From Bacteroidota bacterium (GTDB lineage: Bacteria > Bacteroidota > Bacteroidia > Bacteroidales > Lentimicrobiaceae): a DNA stretch of 64,000 nucleotides. The stretch spans positions 1-64,000 of the forward strand of contig WSXX01000027.1 in assembly GCA_009773515.1 (NCBI GenBank), in the 5' to 3' direction. Below are positions 44,313 to 53,600 of this stretch, piece after piece. The notes under the pieces were generated by a model. It was not told where the DNA came from and did not search any database. It worked only from the letters and a program-made list of their open reading frames with translations. Numbering within the stretch: position 1 is the stretch's first letter; every line of letters begins with the position of its first letter. Both the position numbers and the translations under genes were made by a program.

Positions 44313-44750
44313 ATTCTTTGTTTTCAGTTTTGTGGTTTATGTTTTTCTTCCTGAATTAAAATACAATAATAGAGACGCTTATACGAAAAATGACAAGAAA
44401 GCAAAGAAACATCAGCCAAAGTGAACGGTTAAATTTTAATCTTCCATTTTCTGATTGGCAGTTGCAACAAACACTTCCCTTATGCAATATTATGAAAAAT
44501 GCTTGAATTGACGAAGGTGTCAGAATGAAATTATCAAATATATTGTTGCCCTCAGTTATTTATTGAAGTTACATACCTTTTTCTTCTTTTTAGCCACCAA
44601 ATCACAAATGCACAAAAATCCACCAATTCTTTTTTTTAAATTTGTGAAAATTGGTGACCGATAGCTGATCGGATGGAGATTTTGCGGCAAGAATAGCTTC
44701 ATTATATCCTGACATTTGTAAAAAGAAGTAAGATTTTTGAGCGAAAATCA
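44313..44750. other. 438-bp gene-free stretch
   Basis: Upstream of the transporter on the minus strand. It holds a degenerate repeat of the cac-aag type (gccaccaaatcacaaatgc at 44596-44614) and an inverted pair ccaccaatt ... aattggtg at about 44618-44655. I see no coding frame, RNA family or clear riboswitch. A metabolite-responsive leader for the transporter cannot be excluded. Confidence 0.5.
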
Positions 44751-46019
44751 TTACTCACCTTTCCTCAGAAGAAAATTCCCGATACGGCAATCAAGACACT
44801 TTTTTTTGTCGCAATATTCTGATTTTAGCCCTATAAGCGCCTGCGTATTAAAAGCTGAACTCACATCCATACCTGACTTCGCCCAGTTTTGGGTGATGAC
44901 ATTTTTTTCGCCGGGGAGCTGATTGAAAAAATCAAGTGCCTTATTGCACAAGACATCATCGTCAATTGCCCTTCCGTAAACAAACATAAATGGCAACACT
45001 GCATTGATCATGAGCAGATTAACGGAATCCTTACCAAGTGATTTCTGTCGTGATGCAACCTCTTTACCAAACATAAAATGATTTTCCCAGTAGGGCGAAG
45101 GATGAATGCCCAGAAATAGACTTAACAGTTTATCGGCAGTTGTGCATTCAAGAATCCGCGAAAGCAAATGCTGATTGGAGCACAACAATTTCGAAAACTG
45201 GCTTAGTCTGATGGTTGGAAAATTAACAGGCCGAAGTCTGAGAAATTTCCACAGATGACCTGAAATCGGGACCAGTTGGTATTTTTTTCGCAGAAAAGTA
45301 TATTCATTGAATAAATCCTGCGCCCATCTGTCCGTTGCTTCTTCGGTCAGAAGCCCCGACTGGCCAAAAACAAGCGCTTCAACCTGAAAAGGATTATCGG
45401 CATGACGGGCAATGATGTTATAAGGCAACGATCTGGCAAGCATTTCGAAGGGCAGTGCATTCACATTAAATCCAAAACTGCGGGCAAGAGTAAAATAAAG
45501 GGCTTCTTCCCAGTTATTTTTACCCAATTCAAGAAAACCGGAAATAAAATCAGCTTTACGTTCCAGTCGTTCAATAAGCATACGTTCAAGCCAGAGCGAA
45601 ACATCAGGAGCCGGCACTGAATTGATCTGATTGGCACACGGAACCCACAATCTTGCTTCAATAAATCCACGATACTTAATAAATAGGTTTTCATCAAAAA
45701 AACCTTTCATTTGCAGCAGAGGAATACGTGAGTCATTTACAGAAGCATCGTTGTTAAAAACAGCATGTAAAACCACGTTGTCGTAGGCCGGGTCGTTCTG
45801 ATGTCCATGTTTCAGCCAATCGGAAGTATTGATGTGAATTTCAACATTTCCGGCCCACAGCGCTGAACCAATGCGCAAACGGGCATCTGAAAAGTCAGGG
45901 CCTGAGTTATGATTATGAATACCAGGTGATAAAATTTCAATTTCTTCACCTTCTGAAGTCTGTAATATTCTATTGAATAATCTATACTTCCATATGTAAT
46001 GCAGAAACTCTTCGTTCAT
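44751..46019 (-). CDS. DUF2851 family protein, 422 aa
   Basis: Bacteroidota-specific protein with the family phrases EEFLHYIWKYRLFNRILQTS (about residues 3-22), GIHNHNSGPDFSDARLRIG and WAGNVEIHINTSDWLKHGH, and a Cys-rich end (LKSEYCDKKKCLDCRIGNFL). It has no signal peptide, so it is cytoplasmic. The N-terminal half resembles nuclease-like or metal-binding folds (NVEIHI), but function is unknown. It is transcribed away from the division genes and is not part of an evident operon. Length and ends are normal for the family. Confidence 0.9.
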   Translation of the reverse strand: MNEEFLHYIWKYRLFNRILQTSEGEEIEILSPGIHNHNSGPDFSDARLRIGSALWAGNVEIHINTSDWLKHGHQNDPAYDNVVLHAVFNNDASVNDSRIPLLQMKGFFDENLFIKYRGFIEARLWVPCANQINSVPAPDVSLWLERMLIERLERKADFISGFLELGKNNWEEALYFTLARSFGFNVNALPFEMLARSLPYNIIARHADNPFQVEALVFGQSGLLTEEATDRWAQDLFNEYTFLRKKYQLVPISGHLWKFLRLRPVNFPTIRLSQFSKLLCSNQHLLSRILECTTADKLLSLFLGIHPSPYWENHFMFGKEVASRQKSLGKDSVNLLMINAVLPFMFVYGRAIDDDVLCNKALDFFNQLPGEKNVITQNWAKSGMDVSSAFNTQALIGLKSEYCDKKKCLDCRIGNFLLRKGE

Positions 46020-46136
46020 TTTATAATTTTCAATAAAAATATAAAAATTGGTGCAAACGATTGAAAAAATAAGTATATTTGAATAAAAAAAGTACCTTTA
46101 ATCAAGCTTGAACATCGGGCGATATAAACTTTAACT

Positions 46137-46144
46137 TATATTTG
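46137..46144 (+). promoter_or_regulatory. -7 element, zapB-like/zapA unit
   Basis: TATATTTG sits 20 bp before the ATG at 46165. The nearest TTG (46108-46110) is rather far for a -33 element, so only the -7 part is well supported. Confidence 0.45.
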
Positions 46145-46164
46145 CCTCCGCAAACAAGGAATTC

Positions 46165-46452
46165 ATGACAAGTGCAGAAACGCTTACCTCCGGAATTGAG
46201 TATAAGGTAAGAAAGCTTTTGGAAAAATGTAATGCACTGAAAGCTGAAAACGAAAAACTGAATCAGGAAGCAAAAGCACTGAATGCAAGAATTGAAAACC
46301 TTAAAGCGAATGTGAGTGAACTTGAGAATAAATTAATTGTTGTCAAACTGGCGAAAACACTGAACAAGGAAGAGAGCCGGACAAACGTCAAACTGAAAAT
46401 TAACGAACTTGTGCGAGACATAGATCGTTGCATTGGACTTTTAAATAAATAA
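46165..46452 (+). CDS. Coiled-coil cell-division-associated protein (ZapB-like)
   Basis: 95-aa protein that is almost entirely coiled coil (KVRKLLEKCNALKAENEKLN, NARIENLKANVSELENKLIV). It is encoded 19 bp upstream of zapA in a gene pair conserved in Bacteroidota. Size and layout fit a ZapB-like partner that links ZapA and FtsZ-ring components, but the protein is too simple for sequence alone to prove it. Start ATG at 46165. Confidence 0.7.
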   Translation: MTSAETLTSGIEYKVRKLLEKCNALKAENEKLNQEAKALNARIENLKANVSELENKLIVVKLAKTLNKEESRTNVKLKINELVRDIDRCIGLLNK

Positions 46453-46471
46453 CAAACTGTTAATAACCCTG

Positions 46472-46762
46472 ATGGATGAATTATCAATAACCGTTGTAAT
46501 CGCAGACCGGCCATATAAACTCACGATAAACCGTAGTGAGGAAGAGGCCATAAGAAAAGCGGCAGCAGCTATTGATGATCAAATTGAAAAATATGCAAGT
46601 TACTTCCAGTACAAAGACAAACAGGATCTTTTGGCTATGGTGGCATTGCAGTTTTCAACGAGTTCCATTGAATTTGAGAACCAGTTAAAGTTTCGCGATC
46701 AGGAACTTATGGGCAGGCTCTCCGAAATTGACAAGGTGCTCACAGAATCGTTATCAAAATAA
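46472..46762 (+). CDS. zapA: Cell division protein ZapA
   Basis: 96-aa ZapA, which bundles FtsZ filaments at the division site. The N-terminal domain has TVVIADRPYKLTINRSEEEA (about residues 6-25) and IRKAAAAIDDQI, followed by a dimerising coiled coil. The length matches the family. A ZapB-like gene lies just upstream, and a 6S RNA locus then rny lie downstream. The zapA-6S order is also found in E. coli (zapA-ssrS). Confidence 0.92.
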   Translation: MDELSITVVIADRPYKLTINRSEEEAIRKAAAAIDDQIEKYASYFQYKDKQDLLAMVALQFSTSSIEFENQLKFRDQELMGRLSEIDKVLTESLSK

Positions 46763-46798
46763 AAGTCGTTTAAAAAAGTTCTTTGAAAACATTAAGAC

Positions 46799-46996
46799 AT
46801 CCCGCATTGCTCCTCAGTTTGTAAACTCAACATTTTCAACTTTGGGGCACACGCTCAGTATGCGGCCTAGAACAGGCCTTACCCCGGTTTCGGCCGGGTC
46901 TCTCTCAGGAGGGCATTGGACGTTCGAAGTCACTGGCAGCCTCATTCATGTAGTTTTGGGGTTTACCAAAACTCATAGGACAATGCGGGTTTTTTT
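46799..46996 (+). ncRNA. ssrS: 6S RNA (SsrS) candidate
   Basis: About 195 nt closed by a perfect 9-bp stem, cccgcattg (46801-46809) with caatgcggg (46981-46989), followed by a T-run. Internal hairpins ggcct/aggcc (46864-46878), cccgg/ccggg (46883-46897) and gttttgg/ccaaaac (46953-46972) are clear. Position decides the name: it lies between zapA and rny, and zapA-adjacent 6S RNA is conserved across phyla. 6S RNA binds sigma-70-type RNA polymerase in stationary phase. The long-rod shape with central bubble is plausible but not proven. The gap 46763-47044 holds no other gene. Confidence 0.7.
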
Positions 46997-47044
46997 GTCC
47001 CCCTTCCTCCATTTCAATATACACCAACTAACTTTTATCAAAAA

Positions 47045-48586
47045 ATGGAGACATTAATAATTGTTCTGGCTATTGTGGCGGGACTTGTTGCAGGAGTAGT
47101 AATCTCCTCAACTATGCTACGAAAAGCCATTGAGAAGAAAAGTCAACACATCCTGAAGGATGCTGAAGAAAAAGCAGAAATGATCCTGAAGGACAAAAAT
47201 CTGCAGGCTAAGGAGAAGTTCTTCCAGCTAAAATCAGATTACGAGAACACATATCAGGAAAAAAACAAGGAAATATTAAAAAACGAAAACAGACTCAAAC
47301 AAAAAGAAGCCACACTCTCTCAAAAATTTGAAGAGCTTCAAAGAAAACAGAAAGAAACAACAATCATTAAAGACAACCTGACTGCACAGCTTGAACTGCT
47401 GAACAAAAAACAGGCAGAACTTGACAAAGCCATAAAGCAGCAGGTAGAGCAACTCGAAACCATTTCGGGTTTATCGCCCGAAGCCGCTAAATCGCAACTT
47501 ATTGAAGCCCTGAAAGATGAAGCCAAGTCAGAAGCTATGGTTCACATCAAGGATATAGTTGAAGAAGCAAAACTTACCGCAAATACTGAAGCCAAAAAGA
47601 TCGTTATCGAAACCATTCAGCGCACTGCTGCCGAGCATGCCATTGAAAACAGCGTTTCAGTATTCAACATCGAAAGCGAAGAAATCAAAGGACGCATTAT
47701 TGGACGAGAAGGTCGCAATATACGCACACTTGAAGCCCTTACCGGAATTGAAATTGTAATTGATGATTCGCCTGATGCCATTATACTCTCAGGCTTTGAC
47801 CCGGTCCGTCGCGAAATAGCAAGACTTTCGCTGCATAAACTGGTCACCGATGGCCGTATTCACCCCGCCCGCATCGAGGAGGTGGTTGCCAAAACCCGCA
47901 AACAAATTGAGCAGGAAATCATTGAAACCGGCAAACGCACCGCGATTGACCTCGGAATTCATGGTTTGCATCCTGAGCTGATCCGTATGATCGGTAAAAT
48001 GAAATACCGCTCATCTTACGGTCAAAACCTGCTGCAGCACTCCAAAGAAGTTGCGAACCTTTGCGCTACCATGGCTGCTGAACTTGGCCTCAGTCCGAAA
48101 AAAGCCAAACGTGCAGGACTGCTTCACGATATAGGGAAAGTGCCCGACAATGAACCGGAATTGCCACATGCAATCCTTGGTATGAAACTGGCAGAACGTT
48201 ATAAAGAACCTGCTGACATTTGCAATGCCATTGGTGCTCACCACGATGAAGTGGAAATGGAAAGTCTTATAGCACCGATTGTACAGGTTTGTGATGCCAT
48301 CTCAGGTGCCCGCCCCGGTGCGCGCCGCGAAGTGGTTGAAGCTTACATTCAGCGTCTTAATCACCTTGAAGAACTGGCCCTCTCTTACCCCGGTGTTGTA
48401 AAAACCTACGCCATTCAAGCCGGCCGCGAACTCAGGGTAATTGTAGGTGCCGATAAAGTATCAGATGAAGATGCAAATAAGATTTCATACGACCTGTCGA
48501 AAAAAATACAGGACGAAATGACTTACCCGGGACAAATAAAAATTACCGTAATCCGAGAGACAAGAGCAATCAGTTTTGCGAAGTAA
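47045..48586 (+). CDS. rny: Ribonuclease Y
   Basis: 513-aa membrane-anchored endoribonuclease that starts mRNA decay. Domain order is standard: N-terminal membrane helix ([19 protein letters not shown]), coiled coil (about residues 30-190), KH domain with [20 protein letters not shown], and the HD domain with metal-binding [15 protein letters not shown] and [10 protein letters not shown]. Length is normal. It follows the 6S RNA locus and ends in a strong intrinsic terminator at 48612-48637. Confidence 0.97.
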   Translation: METLIIVLAIVAGLVAGVVISSTMLRKAIEKKSQHILKDAEEKAEMILKDKNLQAKEKFFQLKSDYENTYQEKNKEILKNENRLKQKEATLSQKFEELQRKQKETTIIKDNLTAQLELLNKKQAELDKAIKQQVEQLETISGLSPEAAKSQLIEALKDEAKSEAMVHIKDIVEEAKLTANTEAKKIVIETIQRTAAEHAIENSVSVFNIESEEIKGRIIGREGRNIRTLEALTGIEIVIDDSPDAIILSGFDPVRREIARLSLHKLVTDGRIHPARIEEVVAKTRKQIEQEIIETGKRTAIDLGIHGLHPELIRMIGKMKYRSSYGQNLLQHSKEVANLCATMAAELGLSPKKAKRAGLLHDIGKVPDNEPELPHAILGMKLAERYKEPADICNAIGAHHDEVEMESLIAPIVQVCDAISGARPGARREVVEAYIQRLNHLEELALSYPGVVKTYAIQAGRELRVIVGADKVSDEDANKISYDLSKKIQDEMTYPGQIKITVIRETRAISFAK

Positions 48587-48611
48587 CATCTAACAATGCA
48601 TATTTAAAAAA

Positions 48612-48637
48612 AGCGCCCTGATTGGGCGCTTTTTTTA
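48612..48637 (+). terminator. Intrinsic terminator of rny
   Basis: Stem agcgccc-tgat-tgggcgct followed by TTTTTTTATT. Strong G-C stem with a clear T-tail. Confidence 0.93.
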
Positions 48638-48674
48638 TTGGAAACAATCAAAAAAATGTCTGGAGGGAATCAAC

Positions 48675-48953
48675 CTACAACGCAACAATGCCTTCAATTT
48701 CGGCGGCCAGCCTGTATCGTTGCATCACTTCTTTGGCATCCATCATCATTTCCTTTATTGTGACAGAGATGTATTTTTCCTTGGAAGAATTACGGCTGGT
48801 AAAAATGGAGTCTTCATTAAAAATACTCCGCAAAATTGCGTAATCGCGGTTGTTGTTCAGTATAATAAACTTGAACATATAAACCTTCGGCCATTTTCCT
48901 TCAAGTGAAAGCTGTGCCTCGAGCCGGTTTAAGAAATCGTCGTGAATTGCCAT
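48675..48953 (-). CDS. DUF493 family protein, 92 aa
   Basis: A small ferredoxin-fold protein of the DUF493 (YbeD-like) family: MAIHDDFLNRLEAQLSLEG, then WPKVYMFKFIILNN and SSKEKYISVTIKEMMMDAKE. YbeD binds lipoylation-related proteins in E. coli, but the general role is not settled. The ATG at 48953 is preferred. An upstream in-frame start at 49079 would run through heptamer repeats (MKSEIRNPKSAFRNPKSK) that are clearly non-coding. Confidence 0.85.
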   Translation of the reverse strand: MAIHDDFLNRLEAQLSLEGKWPKVYMFKFIILNNNRDYAILRSIFNEDSIFTSRNSSKEKYISVTIKEMMMDAKEVMQRYRLAAEIEGIVAL

Positions 48954-49021
48954 AAAGGATTGCTGATTTTTGATTGCGGAATGCGGATTTACCTTTGGTG
49001 AGCTCCGCTTCGCTTCGGTTA

Positions 49022-49078
49022 GGATTTTGGATTTCGGATTTCGGAATGCGGATTTCGGATTTCGGATTTCGGATTTCA
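49022..49078. repeat. ggatttc heptamer tract
   Basis: Tandem ggatttc/ggaatgc units, about eight copies with changes, in front of the DUF493 gene. Followed by a second tract of ctctgac-type units to about 49135. It belongs to the same class as the tracts at 9419, 54494 and 62937. Confidence 0.75.
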
Positions 49079-49140
49079 AGCGCCTACCTCATAGCTCTCT
49101 GACCTCCGTCCTCTGACCTCTGACCTCTGATACCTCAACC

Positions 49141-50076
49141 TCAATGCATTCTCACCCTTTTAAGCAGATAAGGGAGCAGAACCTGCCGATAGCCCAAAGC
49201 TATATCAGCTTCGATCAGGTCGATATGATACTGAGCACATTTCATTACAAGTTCCGATTTAAACTGTTGCATTTCAGCCCGGTATCCTTCTCTTACTTCA
49301 TGCGGCCTTACTTTAACCTCTTCACCGGTTTCCATATCAATAAAGCGATAAGGTTTGTTGTCGAATGCAAAATCGATTTCGTGTTTCTTATCTGTCACAT
49401 GAAACAGTATAACCTCGTGTTTGTTGTGTTTCAGATGCTGAAGCGCAGGAAAAAGTTGACTGCCTGAACCCTCTCCGTCAAGCATATCGCTGAAGATAAT
49501 TACCAGCGAACGCTTATGAATATTGTCGGCAATTTCGTGCAATGATTTGGCTGCAGAAGTTGTTTTGCCGGTTTTTCCTGATTTATCGTTGAGCAGTTTT
49601 TCAAGCTCGGTAAAAAGCCGTTTGCTGTGAACCAGATTTGAATGAGCGCCTGTGTGAAGATCAATTTTATCGGTAAAAATACTCAGACCTGCGGCATCAC
49701 GCTGCCTGCGCAACAAATACATCAGTGCAGCGGCAGAATAGACTGAGAAATTCATTTTATCGGGATCTTCCGGTGTAGGATTATCGTGAAGCGGATAATA
49801 CATTGACGAAGAACCATCAATCACAATCTGGCAGCGGAGGTTTGTTTCTTCCTCGTACCTTTTTACGTACAAACGATCGGTGCGTCCATAGAGTTTCCAG
49901 TCGATGTTCTTAACTGACTCGCCCTGATTGTAAAGGCGATGTTCGGCAAACTCAACAGAAAAACCATGAAAAGGGCTTTTATGAAGTCCGGTAATAAACC
50001 CCTCAACCACCTGACGGGCAAGCAGTTCAAGCGGGCTGAATTCGTCAAACCTGGATTGGTCAATGGTAATGGGCAC
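49141..50076 (-). CDS. DUF58 domain-containing protein
   Basis: 311-aa cytoplasmic protein of the DUF58 (von Willebrand-like) family, usually encoded with MoxR-type AAA ATPases. Family phrases: VEFAEHRLYNQGESVKNIDWKLY (about residues 42-64 shortened here), RLYVKRYEEETNLRCQIVID and the MIDAS-like DGSSSMYYP. The start codon is GTG at 50076, with no upstream ATG in frame. No MoxR gene is adjacent, which is unusual. Proteins of this family are linked to respiration-complex and stress-related chaperoning, but the function here is unknown. Confidence 0.88.
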   Translation of the reverse strand: MPITIDQSRFDEFSPLELLARQVVEGFITGLHKSPFHGFSVEFAEHRLYNQGESVKNIDWKLYGRTDRLYVKRYEEETNLRCQIVIDGSSSMYYPLHDNPTPEDPDKMNFSVYSAAALMYLLRRQRDAAGLSIFTDKIDLHTGAHSNLVHSKRLFTELEKLLNDKSGKTGKTTSAAKSLHEIADNIHKRSLVIIFSDMLDGEGSGSQLFPALQHLKHNKHEVILFHVTDKKHEIDFAFDNKPYRFIDMETGEEVKVRPHEVREGYRAEMQQFKSELVMKCAQYHIDLIEADIALGYRQVLLPYLLKRVRMH

Positions 50077-50097
50077 AGGATTCGGTTTTGGAAAACA

Positions 50098-50240
50098 AAA
50101 GAGGCTGTCTCAAGAGCTAAGCGATGTTTACTTTTCGTTTTACTGCTTTTGCACAGCCACTCCAATTAAGTTGACTATTAAAATTTAAAAACAGTCAGCA
50201 ATAGAGACGAAGAATAGACGGCTTTTGAGACAGCCTTTTA
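50098..50240. mobile_element. 143-bp element with terminal inverted repeats (MITE-like)
   Basis: The ends aaagaggctgtctcaagagc (50098-50117) and gcttttgagacagcctttta (50221-50240) are inverted copies matching at 17 of 20 positions. The ggctgtctcaaaa end resembles IS1182-type terminal repeats from memory. It has no transposase. No target duplication is clear. It fills the space between trxA and the DUF58 gene and could also act as a terminator. Confidence 0.5.
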
Positions 50241-50254
50241 TGAAAAATGTTTTA

Positions 50255-50572
50255 TCAAAGTAATTTCTCGAGCTTTGCAACAAGAACAGACTTTGGAACA
50301 GCGCCAACTTGTTTGTCGGCAACTTCACCGTTTTTAAAAAACAGTATTGTCGGGATATTGCGGATTCCGTATTTGGCAGTAATGCCCGGGTTGCTGTCAA
50401 CATCCAGTTTTCCGATAACTGCACGGCCTTCAAATTCGTGGCTCATTTCCTCAACAAGAGGTCCTACCATACGGCAGGGTCCGCACCATTCAGCCCAAAG
50501 GTCAACTATTGCCGGTTTATCTGATTTTAAAACGACTTCTTCGAAATTCGCATCGGTCAATTCAATAGCCAT
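50255..50572 (-). CDS. trxA: Thioredoxin
   Basis: 105-aa thioredoxin that reduces disulfides in the cytoplasm. The active site is WAEWCGPCRMV (CGPC, about residues 31-34), followed by the cis-Pro strand RNIPTILFFKNGE. There is no signal peptide. TATCTTTG (50614-50621) provides a promoter about 45 nt upstream of the ATG. Located between a MITE-like element and dnaE. Confidence 0.96.
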   Translation of the reverse strand: MAIELTDANFEEVVLKSDKPAIVDLWAEWCGPCRMVGPLVEEMSHEFEGRAVIGKLDVDSNPGITAKYGIRNIPTILFFKNGEVADKQVGAVPKSVLVAKLEKLL

Positions 50573-50613
50573 AATCTTTTTATGATTTAAGGTTCAACAA
50601 TTTGGTTGGGGTT

Positions 50614-50621
50614 CAAAGATA
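50614..50621 (-). promoter_or_regulatory. -7 element of trxA
   Basis: TATCTTTG on the minus strand, about 42 nt from the ATG. The -33 part is weak. Confidence 0.45.
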
Positions 50622-50688
50622 ACGCATTTTTTATCGTTGGGTTTACCGCCGAATGAATTTTATTGAAAATTTGCTTCTTTGCTGATCC

Positions 50689-53600
50689 CTATCCCAATGT
50701 AATACCAAAGTATTCAAAGGGTTTAAGAGCCGCAACAACATTTCGTGGATTAACCCTTAAACGGGAAGGCAGCTTAACCGAAACCCTGTTCAGTTCATCC
50801 AGAATATTGATATATAATGGTGTATTGCCCTTTGATGATTCCATGATGTTTCGCAACTGAGCTACCAGTGGCTCGTTTATATCTCTTACGCCGATGGCAA
50901 GCGTAATGTTTTTGGTGAGTTTATCGATTGATTCAGCCAGCAGACTGATATTTGAAACTTTAAGTTCAATCTGATCTGAATCGCGAAACCTTTTCTGTAC
51001 CGATCCACTTACAATCAGCGACAAACCGGGGACCAACAGATGTCTGAACTTCAGGTAATCGTCAGAAAACATGGTAAGCTGAACCGAATCGTTGTGATCT
51101 TCAATGGTAAATATCCCGAAAAGGGTATTGTTTTTGCTGGTTCTTTCGATGGATGTGGTAACAATTCCGGCGATAGTTATCGGATGTCCCAAAAATCTCC
51201 GGATATTTTCTTCCCTGATATCGCTTACTGAGTTTTTACAGAAGGCATTGATTTCAAGGCGATAATCATCTAATGGATGCCCTGACATGAAGAATCCGGT
51301 AACTTCTTTTTCGTTTCGGAGCTGTTCAAAATTGCTCCACGGTTCGCAATCGGGAATGGTCACTTCCGGCATTTCAACTTCTGATGCTCCACCAAACAGA
51401 CTCACCTGCATTCCAAGCTTTTGCGCCTGATAATCAGAAGCATGACGAAGAACTTTATCCAAAAAAGTTGGGCCATCAGGAACATCCTGATAAAAATACT
51501 GCGCCCTGTGGGTACCCTCGAAAGTATCAAATGCTCCGGCATTGGCAAGTGCATCAAGGCTGCGGCGGTTAATGGTACGCAGGTTTACACGGCGGGTAAG
51601 ATCAACAATGTCTTTAAACGGGCCATTGGCTGCACGTTCTTCCATCATTGCAACTACCGCATTTTCGCCAACACCTTTCACGGCGCCCATACCAAAGCGA
51701 ATCTGTCCGCTTTTATTCACGGCAAAGTTATAACCCGACTCATTCACATCCGGCCCCAGAACCGGAATTCCCATACGACGGGTTTCATCAATAAAGAAGG
51801 TTATCTTTTTGATATCGCTCAGGTTGTGGGTCAAAACCGCAGCCATATATTCGGCCGGGTAATGTGCTTTCAGATATGCTGTCTGAAAAGCTACATAAGC
51901 ATAACAGGTTGAATGTGACTTATTAAACGCGTATGCTGCAAAGGCTTCCCAGTCGGTCCATACTTTTTCGCAGGCTTTCAGATCGAGGTTGTTGGTTTTA
52001 CAACCTTCCATGTATTTACCTTTTTTCTCATCAAGCGTTTTGCGGTCTTTTTTCCCCATCGCTTTTCGCAAGGTATCGGCATCGCCTTTGGTAAAGCCAC
52101 CGAGTTTCTGCGAAAGAAGCATAACCTGCTCCTGGTAAACGGTAATTCCGTAGGTTTCTTCAAGATATTCCTCAAGTTCCGGAAGGTCGTAAACCACTTT
52201 TTCGCGGCCAAACTTACGGTTGATAAAGTTGGGAATATAATCCATAGGGCCAGGCCGGTAAAGGGCATTCATAGCTATCAGATCCTCAAACTTATCGGGT
52301 TTCAGTTCGCGGAGGTGTTTCTGCATTCCTGCGGACTCAAATTGGAAAGTTCCGTTGGTTTCTCCCTTCTGATAAAGTTCGAAAGTCTTCGGGTCTTCAA
52401 GCGGAACATTTTCAATATCAACTTTAACACCGTGGTTTTCCTCAATCAGGCGAAGACAATCTCTGATGATGGTCAGGGTTTTTAGTCCCAGAAAGTCCAT
52501 TTTAATAACACCGGCATTTTCAATTTCTTTGCCTTCAAATTGGGTGATCAGAAGCTCTGATTCCTTCGAAGTTGAAACAGGAATGATGTCGGTAAGATCA
52601 GATGGCGCAATGATGATGCCTGCTGCGTGAATTCCTGTGCTTCTTACAGAGCCTTCAAGTCGAATGGCTTCACGAAGGACTTCGGCCTGAAGGTCTTTTC
52701 CTTTGGCAATTTCGCGCAACTTTTTAACATCTTCAAGGTCTTCGTTCTGAAGACCTTCTTTTTCTTTCAGACCACCGGGACCTTCAATTGGAGCAAGCAT
52801 CACCCGACGGAGTTCAATTCCCGGTTTTTCCGGAACGAGTTTGGCCAGATAATTCGCATCATTCAGATGAAGATCGAGCACCCGCGCAACATCTTTAATC
52901 GAGCTTTTGGCAGCCATCGATCCAAAGGTAACGATTTGAGCCACCTGATTCCGGCCATATTTTTCAACCACATAGTCAATTACTTTCTGGCGACCTTCAT
53001 CATCGAAATCGGTATCGATATCGGGCATACTCTTACGATCGGGATTCAGAAACCTTTCGAACAGCAGCTTATACTTTATCGGATCGATACTTGTAATTCC
53101 AATGCAATACGCAACCACAGAACCAGCTGCTGATCCACGTCCGGGACCGATAAAAACACCAAGATCGCGGCCAGCTTTAATAAAGTCAGATACAATGAGA
53201 AAATACCCGGTAAATCCCATCTGCCGAATTACATTGAGCTCAAAATCAATGCGATCGGTAATCTCTGATGTTATAACACCATAACGTTGCCGCGCACCCT
53301 GAAAAGTTATATGATGAAGATATTCAAACTGATCAGTGTATCCGGGAGGTAAAGCAAAATGCGGAAGCATGATGTCTTTATGAAGATCGAGCACTTCAAT
53401 TTTTTCAGCTATTTCATTGGTATTGTCAATTGCTTCAGGAAGATCGGAGAAAAGCTCCGACATTTCGGCTGTTGTTTTGAAATAGAATTGATCGTTGTAA
53501 AATGCAAATCGTTTGCCTTTGGTAGATGTGTCCTCGTCGTTGTAATCTTTTAAGGTTGGCGTGCTCTTTTTTTCACCGGTGTTGACGCAAAGAAGAATAT

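Noticed and set aside
44313-44750. tRNA or riboswitch upstream of the NSS transporter
   Set aside because: No cloverleaf, T-loop (GTTCRA) pattern or recognisable riboswitch core was found.
48954-49079. Longer start for the DUF493 gene
   Set aside because: The extension reads through heptamer repeats and gives repetitive residues unlike the family, so the ATG at 48953 is used.
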